Shown here: positions 18,652 to 27,109 of the stretch, piece by piece | Position numbering within the stretch: position 1 is the first letter of the stretch | Layout: every line of letters begins with the position of its first letter | Notes under the pieces: generated by a model | Seen by the model: only the letters and a program-made list of their open reading frames with translations | The model's database searches: none | Told to the model about the DNA's origin: nothing | Translations under genes and position numbers: made by a program | NCBI RefSeq assembly: GCF_013372185.1 | Contig: NZ_CP053830.1 | Span: forward strand, 186,001-250,000 | Direction of reading: 5' to 3' | DNA length: 64,000 nucleotides | DNA from: Campylobacter lari subsp. lari | GTDB lineage: Bacteria > Campylobacterota > Campylobacteria > Campylobacterales > Campylobacteraceae

Positions 18652-19125
18652 TTGTTAATTAAAGGAGCTAGAAGGATAGAAAAAAATTGTTTTTTTCCTT
18701 TTTATACAACTAAGAAAAAAAAAGGAAAATATATAGCCATTATAGGACTTGGAAGCAATATAGAAGATGAAAAAAAACGCTTTCGGAGTTTATTTAGACT
18801 TTTAATGCAAGATAAACGCTTGCAAGTATTGCAAACCTCGCCATTTTTGGTTAATAAAGCTTTTGGCTTTGAAGAGCAAAAAGACTTTACTAATGCAGTG
18901 ATGGTTGTAAGTACAAGTTTGCATGCAAGAGCACTTTTAAAAGTTTTATTTTTTTATGAGTTTAAATTCAAAAGAAAAAGAACTTTTAAAAATGCTCCTA
19001 GAACGCTTGATTTGGATTTGTTGTATTTTTCAAAAAAAGCGCGTAAAGATGAGTATTGCACAGTGCCTCATGTGGGGGTAAATGATAGAATTAGCGTAAC
19101 TTTGCCTTTGGGCTTGTTAAGATAA
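18652..19125 (+). CDS. folK: 2-amino-4-hydroxy-6-hydroxymethyldihydropteridine pyrophosphokinase
   Basis: The HPPK signature is clear: IIGLGSNIEDEKKRF (about residues 30-44) and the Mg-binding region APRTLDLDLLYF (about 125-136). The enzyme transfers pyrophosphate from ATP to the pterin in folate synthesis. The start is uncertain: I use TTG 18652, 2 nt after the M24 gene, which gives 157 residues; an ATG at 18622 would overlap that gene by 29 nt. The N-terminal extension (RIEKNCFFPFYTTKKKKGK) before the HPPK core is typical of Campylobacter FolK. Confidence 0.85.
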   Translation: MLIKGARRIEKNCFFPFYTTKKKKGKYIAIIGLGSNIEDEKKRFRSLFRLLMQDKRLQVLQTSPFLVNKAFGFEEQKDFTNAVMVVSTSLHARALLKVLFFYEFKFKRKRTFKNAPRTLDLDLLYFSKKARKDEYCTVPHVGVNDRISVTLPLGLLR

Positions 19126-19133
19126 GGAAAAAT

Positions 19134-20519
19134 ATGGGACAATTGATTCATACTTTTACAGTTGAAAGCACAGATGAGATTATACCTAAGGTTAAGCAAG
19201 ATTATGGCGATAAAGCTTTGATAGTAACTAATAAACAAATTCGTCCAAAAACTATCAATCAAAAGCCTTTGTATGAGGTTATAGTGGCGATTGAAGAGGC
19301 TGATTATGAAGAGCATTTAAAACAAAACAATTTACCTATGCCACCAAAGAAAAAGCCAAACACAGCAAGTTTTCCTGAGGCTAAAATTCAAGCCCCAAAA
19401 CTTGAAGATGAAAAAAAAGAAGAAGATGTAGTGCTTGATTTTTCTTCAAAAGCTAAGCAAAAACCTATTAATCCTTATTTAAATACAAGCAAAAAAGATG
19501 ATAATTTTTTAAATTTAAAAAATAAACTTTCTCAAGTTAGTTCAGAAATTAGCAAAGTTTCTAATTATCAAGATTTTTCTATGCCAAATAATGCAAATTA
19601 TGATAAAAAAATCGAAGCTTTTGAAAAACAAATGAATAAACTTAATGATAAAATGAATTTACTTGTGGATATGATGTGGGATGATAAAGCAGATTTACGC
19701 AAAGAACTAGCTATACCACCTGAATTTGCAAGTATTTATAAGCAAGCTAAGGCAAGTGGTATGCAAGAAGCGCATTTGCAAGCTATCATGAAAGCAACTA
19801 TTGAAAATATGCCAAGTTTCATGAAAGCAAATCAGGAAGCAGTGCAAAGATATTTTTACTCGCTTTTGCGCAATATGCTTCCATGTCGCATTGAAAGTGA
19901 GATTAAAAAGCAAAAAATTATGATGTTAGTAGGTCCAACAGGAGTGGGTAAAACTACTACTTTAGCAAAGCTTGCTTTTCGCTATGCTTATGGGGATAGA
20001 CGCTATAAAACAGGCATTATCACACTTGATACTTATAGGATAGGCGCAGTAGAGCAGCTTTTTCAATATGCTAAAATGATGAAACTTCCTATTATAGATA
20101 GCATAGAACCAACTGATTTAGATGATGCAATTAGAAGTTTAAATACTTGTGAGGTTATTTTAGTAGATACGACTGGAAATTCACAATATGATAAAGCAAA
20201 ACTTGAAAAAACAAAAGAGTTTTTATCGCATTCTAATGCGCAAATTGATGTAAATTTGGTGCTTTCTGCTAATACTAAATATGAAGATTTATTAGAAACT
20301 TATAATAATTTTTCATTTTTAAATATAGACACTTTAATCATCACTAAATTTGATGAGACAAAAGTTTTTGGGAATGTTTTTTCTTTACTATATGAAACTA
20401 GCACTCCGATGAGTTTTTTTTCCATAGGTCAAGAAGTTCCTGATGATATAGAAATAGCAAATAGTGACTTTTTGGTGCGTTGCGTGTTAGAGGGTTTTAA
20501 AAGGGATGAAAATGAGTAA
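19134..20519 (+). CDS. flhF: Flagellar biosynthesis GTPase FlhF
   Basis: The 461-residue protein has the FlhF order: N-terminal B domain (MGQLIHTFTVESTDEIIPKV), a low-complexity linker, then an SRP-type N and G domain with P-loop LVGPTGVGKTTTLAKLAFRY (about residues 263-282), DTYRIGAVEQL (about 300-310), DTTGNSQYD (about 344) and TKFDE (about 402). FlhF is an SRP-family GTPase that selects the cell pole for flagellar assembly; in C. jejuni it also supports sigma54 flagellar gene expression. It overlaps flhG by 8 nt. Confidence 0.97.
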   Translation: MGQLIHTFTVESTDEIIPKVKQDYGDKALIVTNKQIRPKTINQKPLYEVIVAIEEADYEEHLKQNNLPMPPKKKPNTASFPEAKIQAPKLEDEKKEEDVVLDFSSKAKQKPINPYLNTSKKDDNFLNLKNKLSQVSSEISKVSNYQDFSMPNNANYDKKIEAFEKQMNKLNDKMNLLVDMMWDDKADLRKELAIPPEFASIYKQAKASGMQEAHLQAIMKATIENMPSFMKANQEAVQRYFYSLLRNMLPCRIESEIKKQKIMMLVGPTGVGKTTTLAKLAFRYAYGDRRYKTGIITLDTYRIGAVEQLFQYAKMMKLPIIDSIEPTDLDDAIRSLNTCEVILVDTTGNSQYDKAKLEKTKEFLSHSNAQIDVNLVLSANTKYEDLLETYNNFSFLNIDTLIITKFDETKVFGNVFSLLYETSTPMSFFSIGQEVPDDIEIANSDFLVRCVLEGFKRDENE

Positions 20520-21375
20520 TCAAGCAGAAAAATTAAAAGATTTAATAAAAGATGAAAGAACAGGTGTTAAGCAAACTCATTTTATCGCTGTAACTAGTGG
20601 CAAAGGTGGAGTTGGAAAAAGTACTTTTAGTGCAAATTTAGGAAATATTTTATCTAAAAATGGCTATAAAGTAGGGCTTTTTGATGCAGATATTGGGCTT
20701 GCAAATTTAGATGTTATTTTAAATGTGCGCGTGGAAAAAAATCTTTTGCATGTTTTAAAGGGTGAGTGTTCATTAGAAGATATTTTAATCGAAGTGAAAC
20801 CAAATTTATGGCTTATTCCAGGTGAAAGTGGAGATGAGATTTTAAAATATAATGATAAAAATATTTATGAGAGATTTTTAAATCAAACTAGTATTTTAGA
20901 TGATTTGGATTTTTTGATCATCGACACTGGGGCAGGAATTGGTGGTAATATAGGAAATTTCTTAGAAATGTCAGATGAGGTTATAGTTATCACTGTGCCT
21001 GATCCTGCGGCTATAACAGATGCTTATGCGACTATAAAAACCACTTCAAAAACTAAAGAGAATTTATTGATGGTATTTAATGTTGTAAAAAATGAGAATG
21101 AAGCTTTAAGAATTTTTGATAATATTAAAAAAGTAGCAAGTATAAATATAAAACATAACTTAAATTTAGAATTTTTGGGTTATTTAGCTCAAAGTAAGGA
21201 TATTAGTTCTAGTATAAAAAAACGAACTTTATTTAGCGATGAAGATACCAATGCAAGTGATGAGCTCAAAGTCATAGCTTCTAAGCTTTTGTATAGGTTG
21301 GAACAAAAAGTGCTTAATAGTGTGGGAGATAAAAGCATAATGAGTTTTTTCAAGAAGCTTTTGGATCGTTTTTGA
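20512..21375 (+). CDS. flhG: Flagellar number regulator FlhG (MinD-like ATPase)
   Basis: Start 20512 (MSNQAEKLKDLIKDE) is preferred over the ATG 6 nt upstream because AGGG lies 6 nt before it. The 287-residue protein has a deviant Walker A, TSGKGGVGKSTFSANLG (about residues 28-44), FDADIGLANLDV (about 60-71) and DTGAGIGG (about 140-147), the MinD/ParA pattern, with a C-terminal amphipathic stretch. It limits flagella to one per pole by regulating FlhF, and its gene follows flhF as in other polar flagellates. Confidence 0.95.
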   Translation: MSNQAEKLKDLIKDERTGVKQTHFIAVTSGKGGVGKSTFSANLGNILSKNGYKVGLFDADIGLANLDVILNVRVEKNLLHVLKGECSLEDILIEVKPNLWLIPGESGDEILKYNDKNIYERFLNQTSILDDLDFLIIDTGAGIGGNIGNFLEMSDEVIVITVPDPAAITDAYATIKTTSKTKENLLMVFNVVKNENEALRIFDNIKKVASINIKHNLNLEFLGYLAQSKDISSSIKKRTLFSDEDTNASDELKVIASKLLYRLEQKVLNSVGDKSIMSFFKKLLDRF

Positions 21376-21390
21376 GATTGAAGGAAATTT

Positions 21391-21750
21391 ATGAGACCAG
21401 ACAATTTTGTAGCTTTTTTTACAGTTTGTGGTTTTTTTATAGGATTAACATTTACTATAGTTAATATAGAAGATGCCATTGAAATAGTAGTTTATACTTG
21501 TTTGATTACTTTTGTTTTTTATGTTTTAATTCATGTTGTTATAATGATTTTTGTTGATATTCATAAAATTGGTGGTAGGCATTTTAATAAAGAAAAATAC
21601 GAAAACGAAAATAATAAATTTATCGCAGAATTAGCTGCTAGAGAAAAGAAAATGGATTATTTACTTGAAAAACTTCAAGAAGAAAGAGAAGATCTTAAAA
21701 AGCTTGAAAGTTCAAACAAAAGGAAAAATGTAAAACATGCAGCCGCATAA
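21391..21750 (+). CDS. Small membrane protein in the flhFG-fliA operon
   Basis: The 119-residue protein has two N-terminal transmembrane segments (about residues 8-26 and 34-56) and a C-terminal coiled coil rich in Glu and Lys (about 62-115). It lies between flhG and fliA, with a 14-nt overlap into fliA, the same position as an uncharacterised membrane protein in C. jejuni. Context suggests a flagellar or membrane-scaffold role, but no known domain is recognisable. The intact frame and conserved position argue for a real gene. Confidence 0.82.
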   Translation: MRPDNFVAFFTVCGFFIGLTFTIVNIEDAIEIVVYTCLITFVFYVLIHVVIMIFVDIHKIGGRHFNKEKYENENNKFIAELAAREKKMDYLLEKLQEEREDLKKLESSNKRKNVKHAAA

Positions 21751-22423
21751 TGCATACGCATCTGCTTTAAAAAAAGAGCAAGATGATTTAGTCATTTCAT
21801 ATATGCCAGCTTTAAGAGCTATGGCATTTAGACTAAAAGAGCGTTTGCCAGCTAGTATTGATGTTAATGATTTAATTAGCATTGGTGTTGAAGAGATGAT
21901 TAAACTCTCACGCCGTTATGATAAAGAACAAAATGATAATTTTTGGGGTTTTGCAAGAAAAAGAGTAAATGGGGCTATGCTTGATTATCTAAGAAGCCTT
22001 GATGTAATGAGTAGAAGCAATAGAAAAATTATCAAAGATATCGATGCTATAGTTGATGAATATTATCAAGAGAATGAAAAAGAGCCAGATGATGAGTATT
22101 TGGCACAAAAACTGAATTTAGAAGTAGAAAAAGTAAAAGAAGCAAGAGCGGCTCATGCAATCTCGCTTGTGATGCCTTTAGATGAACAGCTAAATTGCTT
22201 TAATGATAGCAATATAATAGAACAAATTGAAAAAGAAGAATTGATAGAAAAAATCAATGCGGTTTTAGAAGAATTTAAAGAAAGAGAAAAATTAGTTATA
22301 CAGCTTTATTATTACGAGGAATTAAATTTAAAAGAAATCGCAGAGATTTTAGAGATAAGTGAGTCAAGAATTTCACAAATTCACAAACGCTTATTAAAGA
22401 AAATTCGTGAGAGGTTAGCTTAG
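21737..22423 (+). CDS. fliA: Flagellar sigma factor sigma-28
   Basis: The 228-residue sigma factor has region 2 (DVNDLISIGVEEMIKLSRRY, about residues 42-61) and region 4 helix-turn-helix (LNLKEIAEILEISESRISQI, about 196-215). It directs transcription of late flagellar genes such as flaA and is held by FlgM until the hook is complete. It is translationally linked to the membrane protein before it (14-nt overlap) and abuts fliM. I saw no sigma28-type promoter inside this operon. Confidence 0.96.
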   Translation: MQPHNAYASALKKEQDDLVISYMPALRAMAFRLKERLPASIDVNDLISIGVEEMIKLSRRYDKEQNDNFWGFARKRVNGAMLDYLRSLDVMSRSNRKIIKDIDAIVDEYYQENEKEPDDEYLAQKLNLEVEKVKEARAAHAISLVMPLDEQLNCFNDSNIIEQIEKEELIEKINAVLEEFKEREKLVIQLYYYEELNLKEIAEILEISESRISQIHKRLLKKIRERLA

Positions 22424-23515
22424 ATGGCTGAGATACTTTCCCAAGAAGAAATTGATGCTTTATTAGAAGTTGTTGATGATGATAGCGATGATAGTGCTGC
22501 TTCTTCAAAGCTAGAAGAATTAGAAGATAAAAGAGATATAGTAGTATATGATTTTAAGCGTCCAAATAGGGTTTCAAAAGAACAACTTCGCTCCATCAAA
22601 GGAATTCATGATAAATTAGCAAGAAATCTTGCTTCGCAAATTTCATCTATGATGAGAAGTATAGTTGAGATTAAACTACACTCAGTGGATCAAATGACTT
22701 ATGGTGAGTTTTTGATGTCTTTACCATCTCCAACTAGTTTTAACGTTTTTTCTATAAAACCTTTAGATGGAAATTGCGTACTAGAAATAAATCCAAGCAT
22801 TGCTTTTCCAATGATAGATAGGCTTTTAGGTGGGCAAGGCGATAGTTTTGATACTTTAAGGGAATTGACAGAAATCGAGCTTAATTTGCTTGATTCTATT
22901 TTGCGTATTATCATGCAAAGGCTTAAAGAAAGTTGGATGAATGTTACTGAAATTTATCCAAGTGTTGAAGCAAAAGAGTCAAGTCCAAATGTCGTACAAA
23001 TAGTTTCACAAAATGAAATTGTTATCATGGTTGTTATGGAGATTATCATCGGAAATTCAAGTGGTATGGTAAATATATGCTATCCTGTTGTGCATTTAGA
23101 AAGTATTTTGAGCCGTTTGGCAAACCGTGATATTATGATGGGTGAAACTTCGGCTAAAAAATCAAGAAACAAAGAGCTTAAAACCTTAATAGGCCGTGCA
23201 GAAGTGATTTATGAAGCTATGCTGGGTAAGACTTTTATCAATGTGAATGAATTTTTAGATTTAAAACAAGGGGATATTTTAAAGCTTGATAGAAGTGCAG
23301 ACGATAAGGCTATAGTGGCTATTGATAAAAAAGAAGTATTTTTAGCTCAAGTGGGGCTTCATAGATTTAGAAAGTCAATTAAAATCTTAGAACTTATCAA
23401 AACCGATAAGGATGAGATTAAAGAAATGCTTGAAAAATATGAGGATGAAAGAAGAGCAAAAGCAAATTCTTATGATGAAAATGAAGACATAGAAGAGGAA
23501 GACGATGATCAATGA
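22424..23515 (+). CDS. fliM: Flagellar motor switch protein FliM
   Basis: The 363-residue protein starts MAEILSQEEIDALLEVVDDD, the N-terminal peptide that binds phosphorylated CheY. The CheC-like middle domain (about residues 45-230) and the C-terminal SpoA/FliN-like domain (about 255-330) follow, then a 30-residue acidic tail. FliM forms the switch part of the C-ring. It starts directly after fliA and overlaps fliY by 11 nt. Confidence 0.96.
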   Translation: MAEILSQEEIDALLEVVDDDSDDSAASSKLEELEDKRDIVVYDFKRPNRVSKEQLRSIKGIHDKLARNLASQISSMMRSIVEIKLHSVDQMTYGEFLMSLPSPTSFNVFSIKPLDGNCVLEINPSIAFPMIDRLLGGQGDSFDTLRELTEIELNLLDSILRIIMQRLKESWMNVTEIYPSVEAKESSPNVVQIVSQNEIVIMVVMEIIIGNSSGMVNICYPVVHLESILSRLANRDIMMGETSAKKSRNKELKTLIGRAEVIYEAMLGKTFINVNEFLDLKQGDILKLDRSADDKAIVAIDKKEVFLAQVGLHRFRKSIKILELIKTDKDEIKEMLEKYEDERRAKANSYDENEDIEEEDDDQ

Positions 23516-24344
23516 TTTTTTAGGCATATTTGTCAATGAATGTGTAAGTACAATAGAAGGTTTAACAGGAAAAACTGCTGAATTTAGTGAGTATTATGAG
23601 TATGATGTAAATTCTCAAGATTCTATGACTCCGCCATTAGTTAGTGCTACTTTTAGCGTTAATAATGAAATGAAAATCAAAATCCTAGCCAGTGCGGTTT
23701 TAATGAGTGCTATTGGTGAGTGGATGATGGGAGAAGAGGAAATCTCCAAAAACAGTGAGCTAAATGAAGATGAAATGGACGCTGCTAAAGAAGCTATACA
23801 AAATATCATTTCAGCATTTTCTACTACTTTAGGTGCGCAAAAAGAAATTCCAAAAATGGAGTTTAGTCTAGAAAATTGTGAATTTGTTGCAGATAGCTTA
23901 GAGCTTGGCGGTTTTCATAAATTATATTTATACAATGTAAAAATAGCTGATTTAGAAGAAAAAATTTCTTTGGTTTTTGATGAGAAAATTTATAAGATTT
24001 TAACCAAAACTGACTTAGAAGAAATCGTAGCACCAAGTGAAGATCATACACAAGATCATAAAGCCTTGACCAATGTAGAAGAGCTAAGAAATATCGGTTT
24101 GATCATGGATGTGCGCTTGCCTATAAGAGTGCGTATAGGTAGTAAAAAAATGCTTTTAAAAGATGTTTTGACTATGGATATAGGCTCTGTTATAGAACTT
24201 GATCAATTAGCAAATGATCCTTTAGAAATTTTAATAGGTGATAAAAAAATTGCTTATGGGGAAGTGGTTATCGTAGATGGAAACTTTGGAGTGCAAATAA
24301 CTGAAATTGGTTCTAAGAAGGAAAGATTAGAGCAATTAAGATGA
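23505..24344 (+). CDS. fliY: Flagellar motor switch protein FliY
   Basis: The 279-residue protein has a C-terminal SpoA (FliN-like) domain (about residues 196-270; LIMDVRLPIRVRIGSKKMLL) and an N-terminal CheC-like region. In Campylobacter FliY joins FliM and FliN in the C-ring. The CheC phosphatase signature (Glu and Asn pair) is not obvious, so it may be purely structural. It overlaps fliM and the following LOG-family gene (4 nt, ATGA). Confidence 0.9.
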   Translation: MINDFLGIFVNECVSTIEGLTGKTAEFSEYYEYDVNSQDSMTPPLVSATFSVNNEMKIKILASAVLMSAIGEWMMGEEEISKNSELNEDEMDAAKEAIQNIISAFSTTLGAQKEIPKMEFSLENCEFVADSLELGGFHKLYLYNVKIADLEEKISLVFDEKIYKILTKTDLEEIVAPSEDHTQDHKALTNVEELRNIGLIMDVRLPIRVRIGSKKMLLKDVLTMDIGSVIELDQLANDPLEILIGDKKIAYGEVVIVDGNFGVQITEIGSKKERLEQLR

Positions 24345-24976
24345 AAGAATATATCATTGAAGATGTTGCTTATCTTCAAGAATTAGAAAAAATCCAAAAA
24401 GGCATAACTTTTTTTGGCTCTGCAAGATTAGCTCAAGATAATGAGTATTGTATTTTGGCTTCAAAATTAGCCCAGAAGTTAGCAGATCTTGGTTATAGTA
24501 TTATTAGTGGTGGTGGAGCAGGGATAATGCAAGCTGCAAATTATGGAGCTATGCAAAGTCAAGCTTCGCATTTAAAATCTTTTGGATTTAATATACATTT
24601 ACCATTTGAGCAAAAAGCAAATGACTTTTTAGAGTATAATATCACTTTTAAGAGCTTAGCCATTCGCAAAATGGCTCTTATTCAAAAGAGTCTAGCTTTT
24701 GTGATTTTCCCAGGCGGCTTTGGAACATTAGATGAATTCTTTGAAATTCTTACTCTTAAACAACTTAGTTTTAAAAAAAATGTTCCTATTATTTTAGTCG
24801 GGCAAAAATTTTGGCAACCTCTTGATAAATTTATCAAAACCTCTTTATTAGAACTTGGTGTTATATCTAAAAATGATGAATTAAAATATAGCATAAGTGA
24901 TGATTTAGATGAGATTATAAGAATGATAAAGGAAAATGATGAAAATTCTAGTTGCCATGAGCGGGGGTGTAGATAG
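24341..24976 (+). CDS. LOG family protein (TIGR00730), nucleoside monophosphate phosphoribohydrolase-like
   Basis: The 211-residue protein carries the lysine-decarboxylase-like LOG fold: FFGSARL (about residues 22-28), [16 protein letters not shown] (about 51-66) and the hallmark [15 protein letters not shown] (about 124-138). Enzymes with PGGxGTxxE cleave nucleoside 5'-monophosphates, releasing base and ribose 5-phosphate; older annotations as lysine decarboxylase are wrong for this group. Physiological substrate unknown. It overlaps fliY by 4 nt and mnmA by 38 nt. Confidence 0.85.
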   Translation: MKEYIIEDVAYLQELEKIQKGITFFGSARLAQDNEYCILASKLAQKLADLGYSIISGGGAGIMQAANYGAMQSQASHLKSFGFNIHLPFEQKANDFLEYNITFKSLAIRKMALIQKSLAFVIFPGGFGTLDEFFEILTLKQLSFKKNVPIILVGQKFWQPLDKFIKTSLLELGVISKNDELKYSISDDLDEIIRMIKENDENSSCHERGCR

Positions 24977-25955
24977 TACTGTTACTGCTTATAAACTAAA
25001 ACAAGCTGGACATGAAATAATAGGCTGTTATATGAAACTTCATGGAAAGCCAAATTATCACGAAGAAAATATACAAAAAGTAGAAAAAGTTGCAAATTTT
25101 TTAGGTATTAAATATCATATTTTAGATTTGCAAGAAGATTTTAAAAATCAAGTTTATATGCCTTTTATAAATACTTATAAAGATGGAAAAACTCCAAATC
25201 CTTGCGCCTTGTGTAATCGTTTTATAAAACTTGGAAAATTATTAGAATTTGCTAAAAGTTTAGGTTGTGAAAAATTAGCCACAGGTCATTATGCAAGGAT
25301 AGAAAATGGCTTGATAAAAACTGCATTTGATGATAGCAAAGATCAAAGTTATTTTTTAGCAAATGCAGATAAAGAGGCTTTAGAGTATTTGATTTTCCCT
25401 CTTGGAGAGATGAAAAAAGAAGATGTGAAAAAATTTGCATCTACTATAGAGGTGCTGAAATCTTTTGCAACACAAAAGGAAAGTTCTGAGATTTGTTTTG
25501 TGGAAGATACATATGTACAAGTTTTAGATCAGTTTATGGATACTAAAATTCCAGGTATAGTTAGAGATAGTAGCGGTAAAGAAGTAGGAAAACATGAAGG
25601 TTATATGCACTATACCATAGGTAAAAGAAGAGGTTTTGAGGTAAAGGGGGCTCATGAGCCACATTTTGTATTAAAAATTGATCCTAAAAAAAATGAAATC
25701 ATAGTGGGTAAAAAAGAAGAACTTAAAATAAGTGGATTTGATTTAGAAAAGATAAATTTATTTATAGATGCTAAAGAATTAGATTGTGAAGTAAAAATAC
25801 GCTATAGATCAAGATCAACCCCATGTAAAGTAATGATAAATGATGATAAAAGCGCTAAGGTAATATTAAAAGAGCCTGTTTATGGACTTGCTAGCGGACA
25901 AATGGCTGTGTTTTACGATAAAGATTTAGTGCTTGCAAGTGGATTTATAAATTAA
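24939..25955 (+). CDS. mnmA: tRNA 2-thiouridylase MnmA
   Basis: Start 24939 is favoured over the adjacent ATG at 24936 because AAAGGA then lies 5 nt upstream. The 338-residue protein has the PP-loop [15 protein letters not shown] (about residues 5-19), the first catalytic Cys in [11 protein letters not shown] (about 87-97), GHYARIE, and the second Cys in SSEICFVED (about 183-191). MnmA puts sulfur at position 2 of U34 in Glu, Gln and Lys tRNAs. It ends the long aroQ block and is followed by a GC-containing hairpin. Confidence 0.95.
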   Translation: MKILVAMSGGVDSTVTAYKLKQAGHEIIGCYMKLHGKPNYHEENIQKVEKVANFLGIKYHILDLQEDFKNQVYMPFINTYKDGKTPNPCALCNRFIKLGKLLEFAKSLGCEKLATGHYARIENGLIKTAFDDSKDQSYFLANADKEALEYLIFPLGEMKKEDVKKFASTIEVLKSFATQKESSEICFVEDTYVQVLDQFMDTKIPGIVRDSSGKEVGKHEGYMHYTIGKRRGFEVKGAHEPHFVLKIDPKKNEIIVGKKEELKISGFDLEKINLFIDAKELDCEVKIRYRSRSTPCKVMINDDKSAKVILKEPVYGLASGQMAVFYDKDLVLASGFIN

Positions 25956-25983
25956 CGTTAAAGGGTTGCAACCCTTTAGCGTT
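25954..25983 (+). terminator. Hairpin after mnmA
   Basis: AACGTTAAAGGG (25954-25965) pairs with CCCTTTAGCGTT (25972-25983), with one T-G wobble, around TTGCAA. It begins at the mnmA stop codon. The T-run after it is poor, so termination may rely on the stem or on other factors. Confidence 0.55.
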
Positions 25984-26060
25984 GAACCCTTTATACTAAC
26001 TTCTTTTAAAAAATTAAAATTATTTTATTGTAATAAAAAATAAGAAGATTATAGTTGAGA

Positions 26061-26100
26061 TTTTTCTAAGATAGATTAAGTAAATCTTATCTTAGAAAAA
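26061..26100. repeat. Long A/T-rich inverted repeat between convergent genes
   Basis: TTTTTCTAAGATAGATT (26061-26077) is complementary to AATCTTATCTTAGAAAAA (26083-26100) apart from one bulged T, giving a 17-bp stem with a 5-nt loop. It lies between mnmA (plus) and a small exported protein (minus). The T-run is on the 5' side and the A-run on the 3' side of each strand, which is the reverse of a standard terminator tail. Confidence 0.6.
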
Positions 26101-26125
26101 TTATATTGTGTTAGATAAGTTGATC

Positions 26126-26548
26126 TTATTCAGTCATATCAACAATCGCTCCTCTACTTTCACATCTTTCTTTATTCCATTTTCTTGTATCACATGCTCC
26201 ATAAACTATTTTATGTTTATTCAAGTCGCCATTTTTATAGTTGATATAAACAACATCGCCATATTCTATTTCGCCTCTTGCAACATCTCCTAGTAAGCCA
26301 TCTTGTTCTATTTTAATTCCTTCAAAATCTTCAGCTACTTCTGGGTGTCTTTGCTTTAAAGCATTTAAATCAACATCTTTAAGGCTTTTTATCACAACAT
26401 TAGAACCATAATCTTTTTTTAAAGTTTTAATGAATAAATCATAACCACCCTTAGAACCTCTACTTGGATCATATTTATAATCCACTCCATTAGCACATGC
26501 CATAAAAGAAATTAACGCTAAAGCACCAAACATTGTTTTTTTAATCAT
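26126..26548 (-). CDS. Small exported protein of unknown function
   Basis: The 140-residue protein has a signal peptide (residues 1-19, MIKKTMFGALALISFMACA). Signal peptidase cleavage near ACANG is likely; the Cys at residue 18 makes a lipoprotein possible, but the preceding residues (FMA) are a poor lipobox. The mature part is small and hydrophilic, with two Cys near the C-terminus that could form a disulfide. AAAAGGAT precedes the ATG. I do not recognise the family. It stands alone on its strand, with an inverted repeat beyond its 3' end. Confidence 0.75.
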   Translation of the reverse strand: MIKKTMFGALALISFMACANGVDYKYDPSRGSKGGYDLFIKTLKKDYGSNVVIKSLKDVDLNALKQRHPEVAEDFEGIKIEQDGLLGDVARGEIEYGDVVYINYKNGDLNKHKIVYGACDTRKWNKERCESRGAIVDMTE

Positions 26549-26615
26549 TTTTTATCCTTTTCGCTTTAGTTTGTAAAGTTTATCATAAATGAAGTTAAAT
26601 CAAAAAAATTACGAA

Positions 26616-27107
26616 TTAAAATATCTCCATTATACTCATATCAAACCACAAAAGATCAAATTTAAGTAAAATTCCATAAATGACTGCGCTAAATAATCCT
26701 GCGAAAATTCCTGCTAAAACATCATCTAGCATTACGCCTAAACCACCTTTGGTTTTTTTATCAATTTTTCCGATGATAGAAGGTTTTGTGATATCAAAAA
26801 ATCTAAACAAAACAAAAGAAAGCAAAAAAGTAAAAACACTTTGCCCGCAAATTGCCAAAGCTAAAAATACCCCAACAACTTCATCTATTACAATGTGCTT
26901 ATCATCGTGTTTGCCTGTTTCTTGTTCGTATTGATCGATGATTTTTATAGAGATTAAAAAAAGCAAAATTGCAAGTAAGATTAAAGTTCCTATGCCCAAA
27001 TACCTTAAAATAAAAAATGCAGGGATTAGCGCTGCTATTGTGCCAAAAGTTCCTGGAGCTTTATTAACACTACCTGAATAAAAAAAAGTTAAAAATAATT
27101 TTTGCAT
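26616..27107 (-). CDS. pgpA: Phosphatidylglycerophosphatase A
   Basis: The 163-residue membrane protein has the PgpA pattern: FFYSGSVNKAPGTFGTIAAL (about residues 8-27) near the N-terminus, KHIVIDEVVGVFLAL (about 69-83) with acidic metal ligands, and GGLGVMLDDVLAGIFAGLFS (about 120-139). It dephosphorylates phosphatidylglycerol phosphate at the inner membrane. It follows the ATP-sulfurylase-like gene by 2 nt and ends the minus-strand block that starts with ispDF. Confidence 0.92.
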   Translation of the reverse strand: MQKLFLTFFYSGSVNKAPGTFGTIAALIPAFFILRYLGIGTLILLAILLFLISIKIIDQYEQETGKHDDKHIVIDEVVGVFLALAICGQSVFTFLLSFVLFRFFDITKPSIIGKIDKKTKGGLGVMLDDVLAGIFAGLFSAVIYGILLKFDLLWFDMSIMEIF

Positions 27108-27109
27108 GA

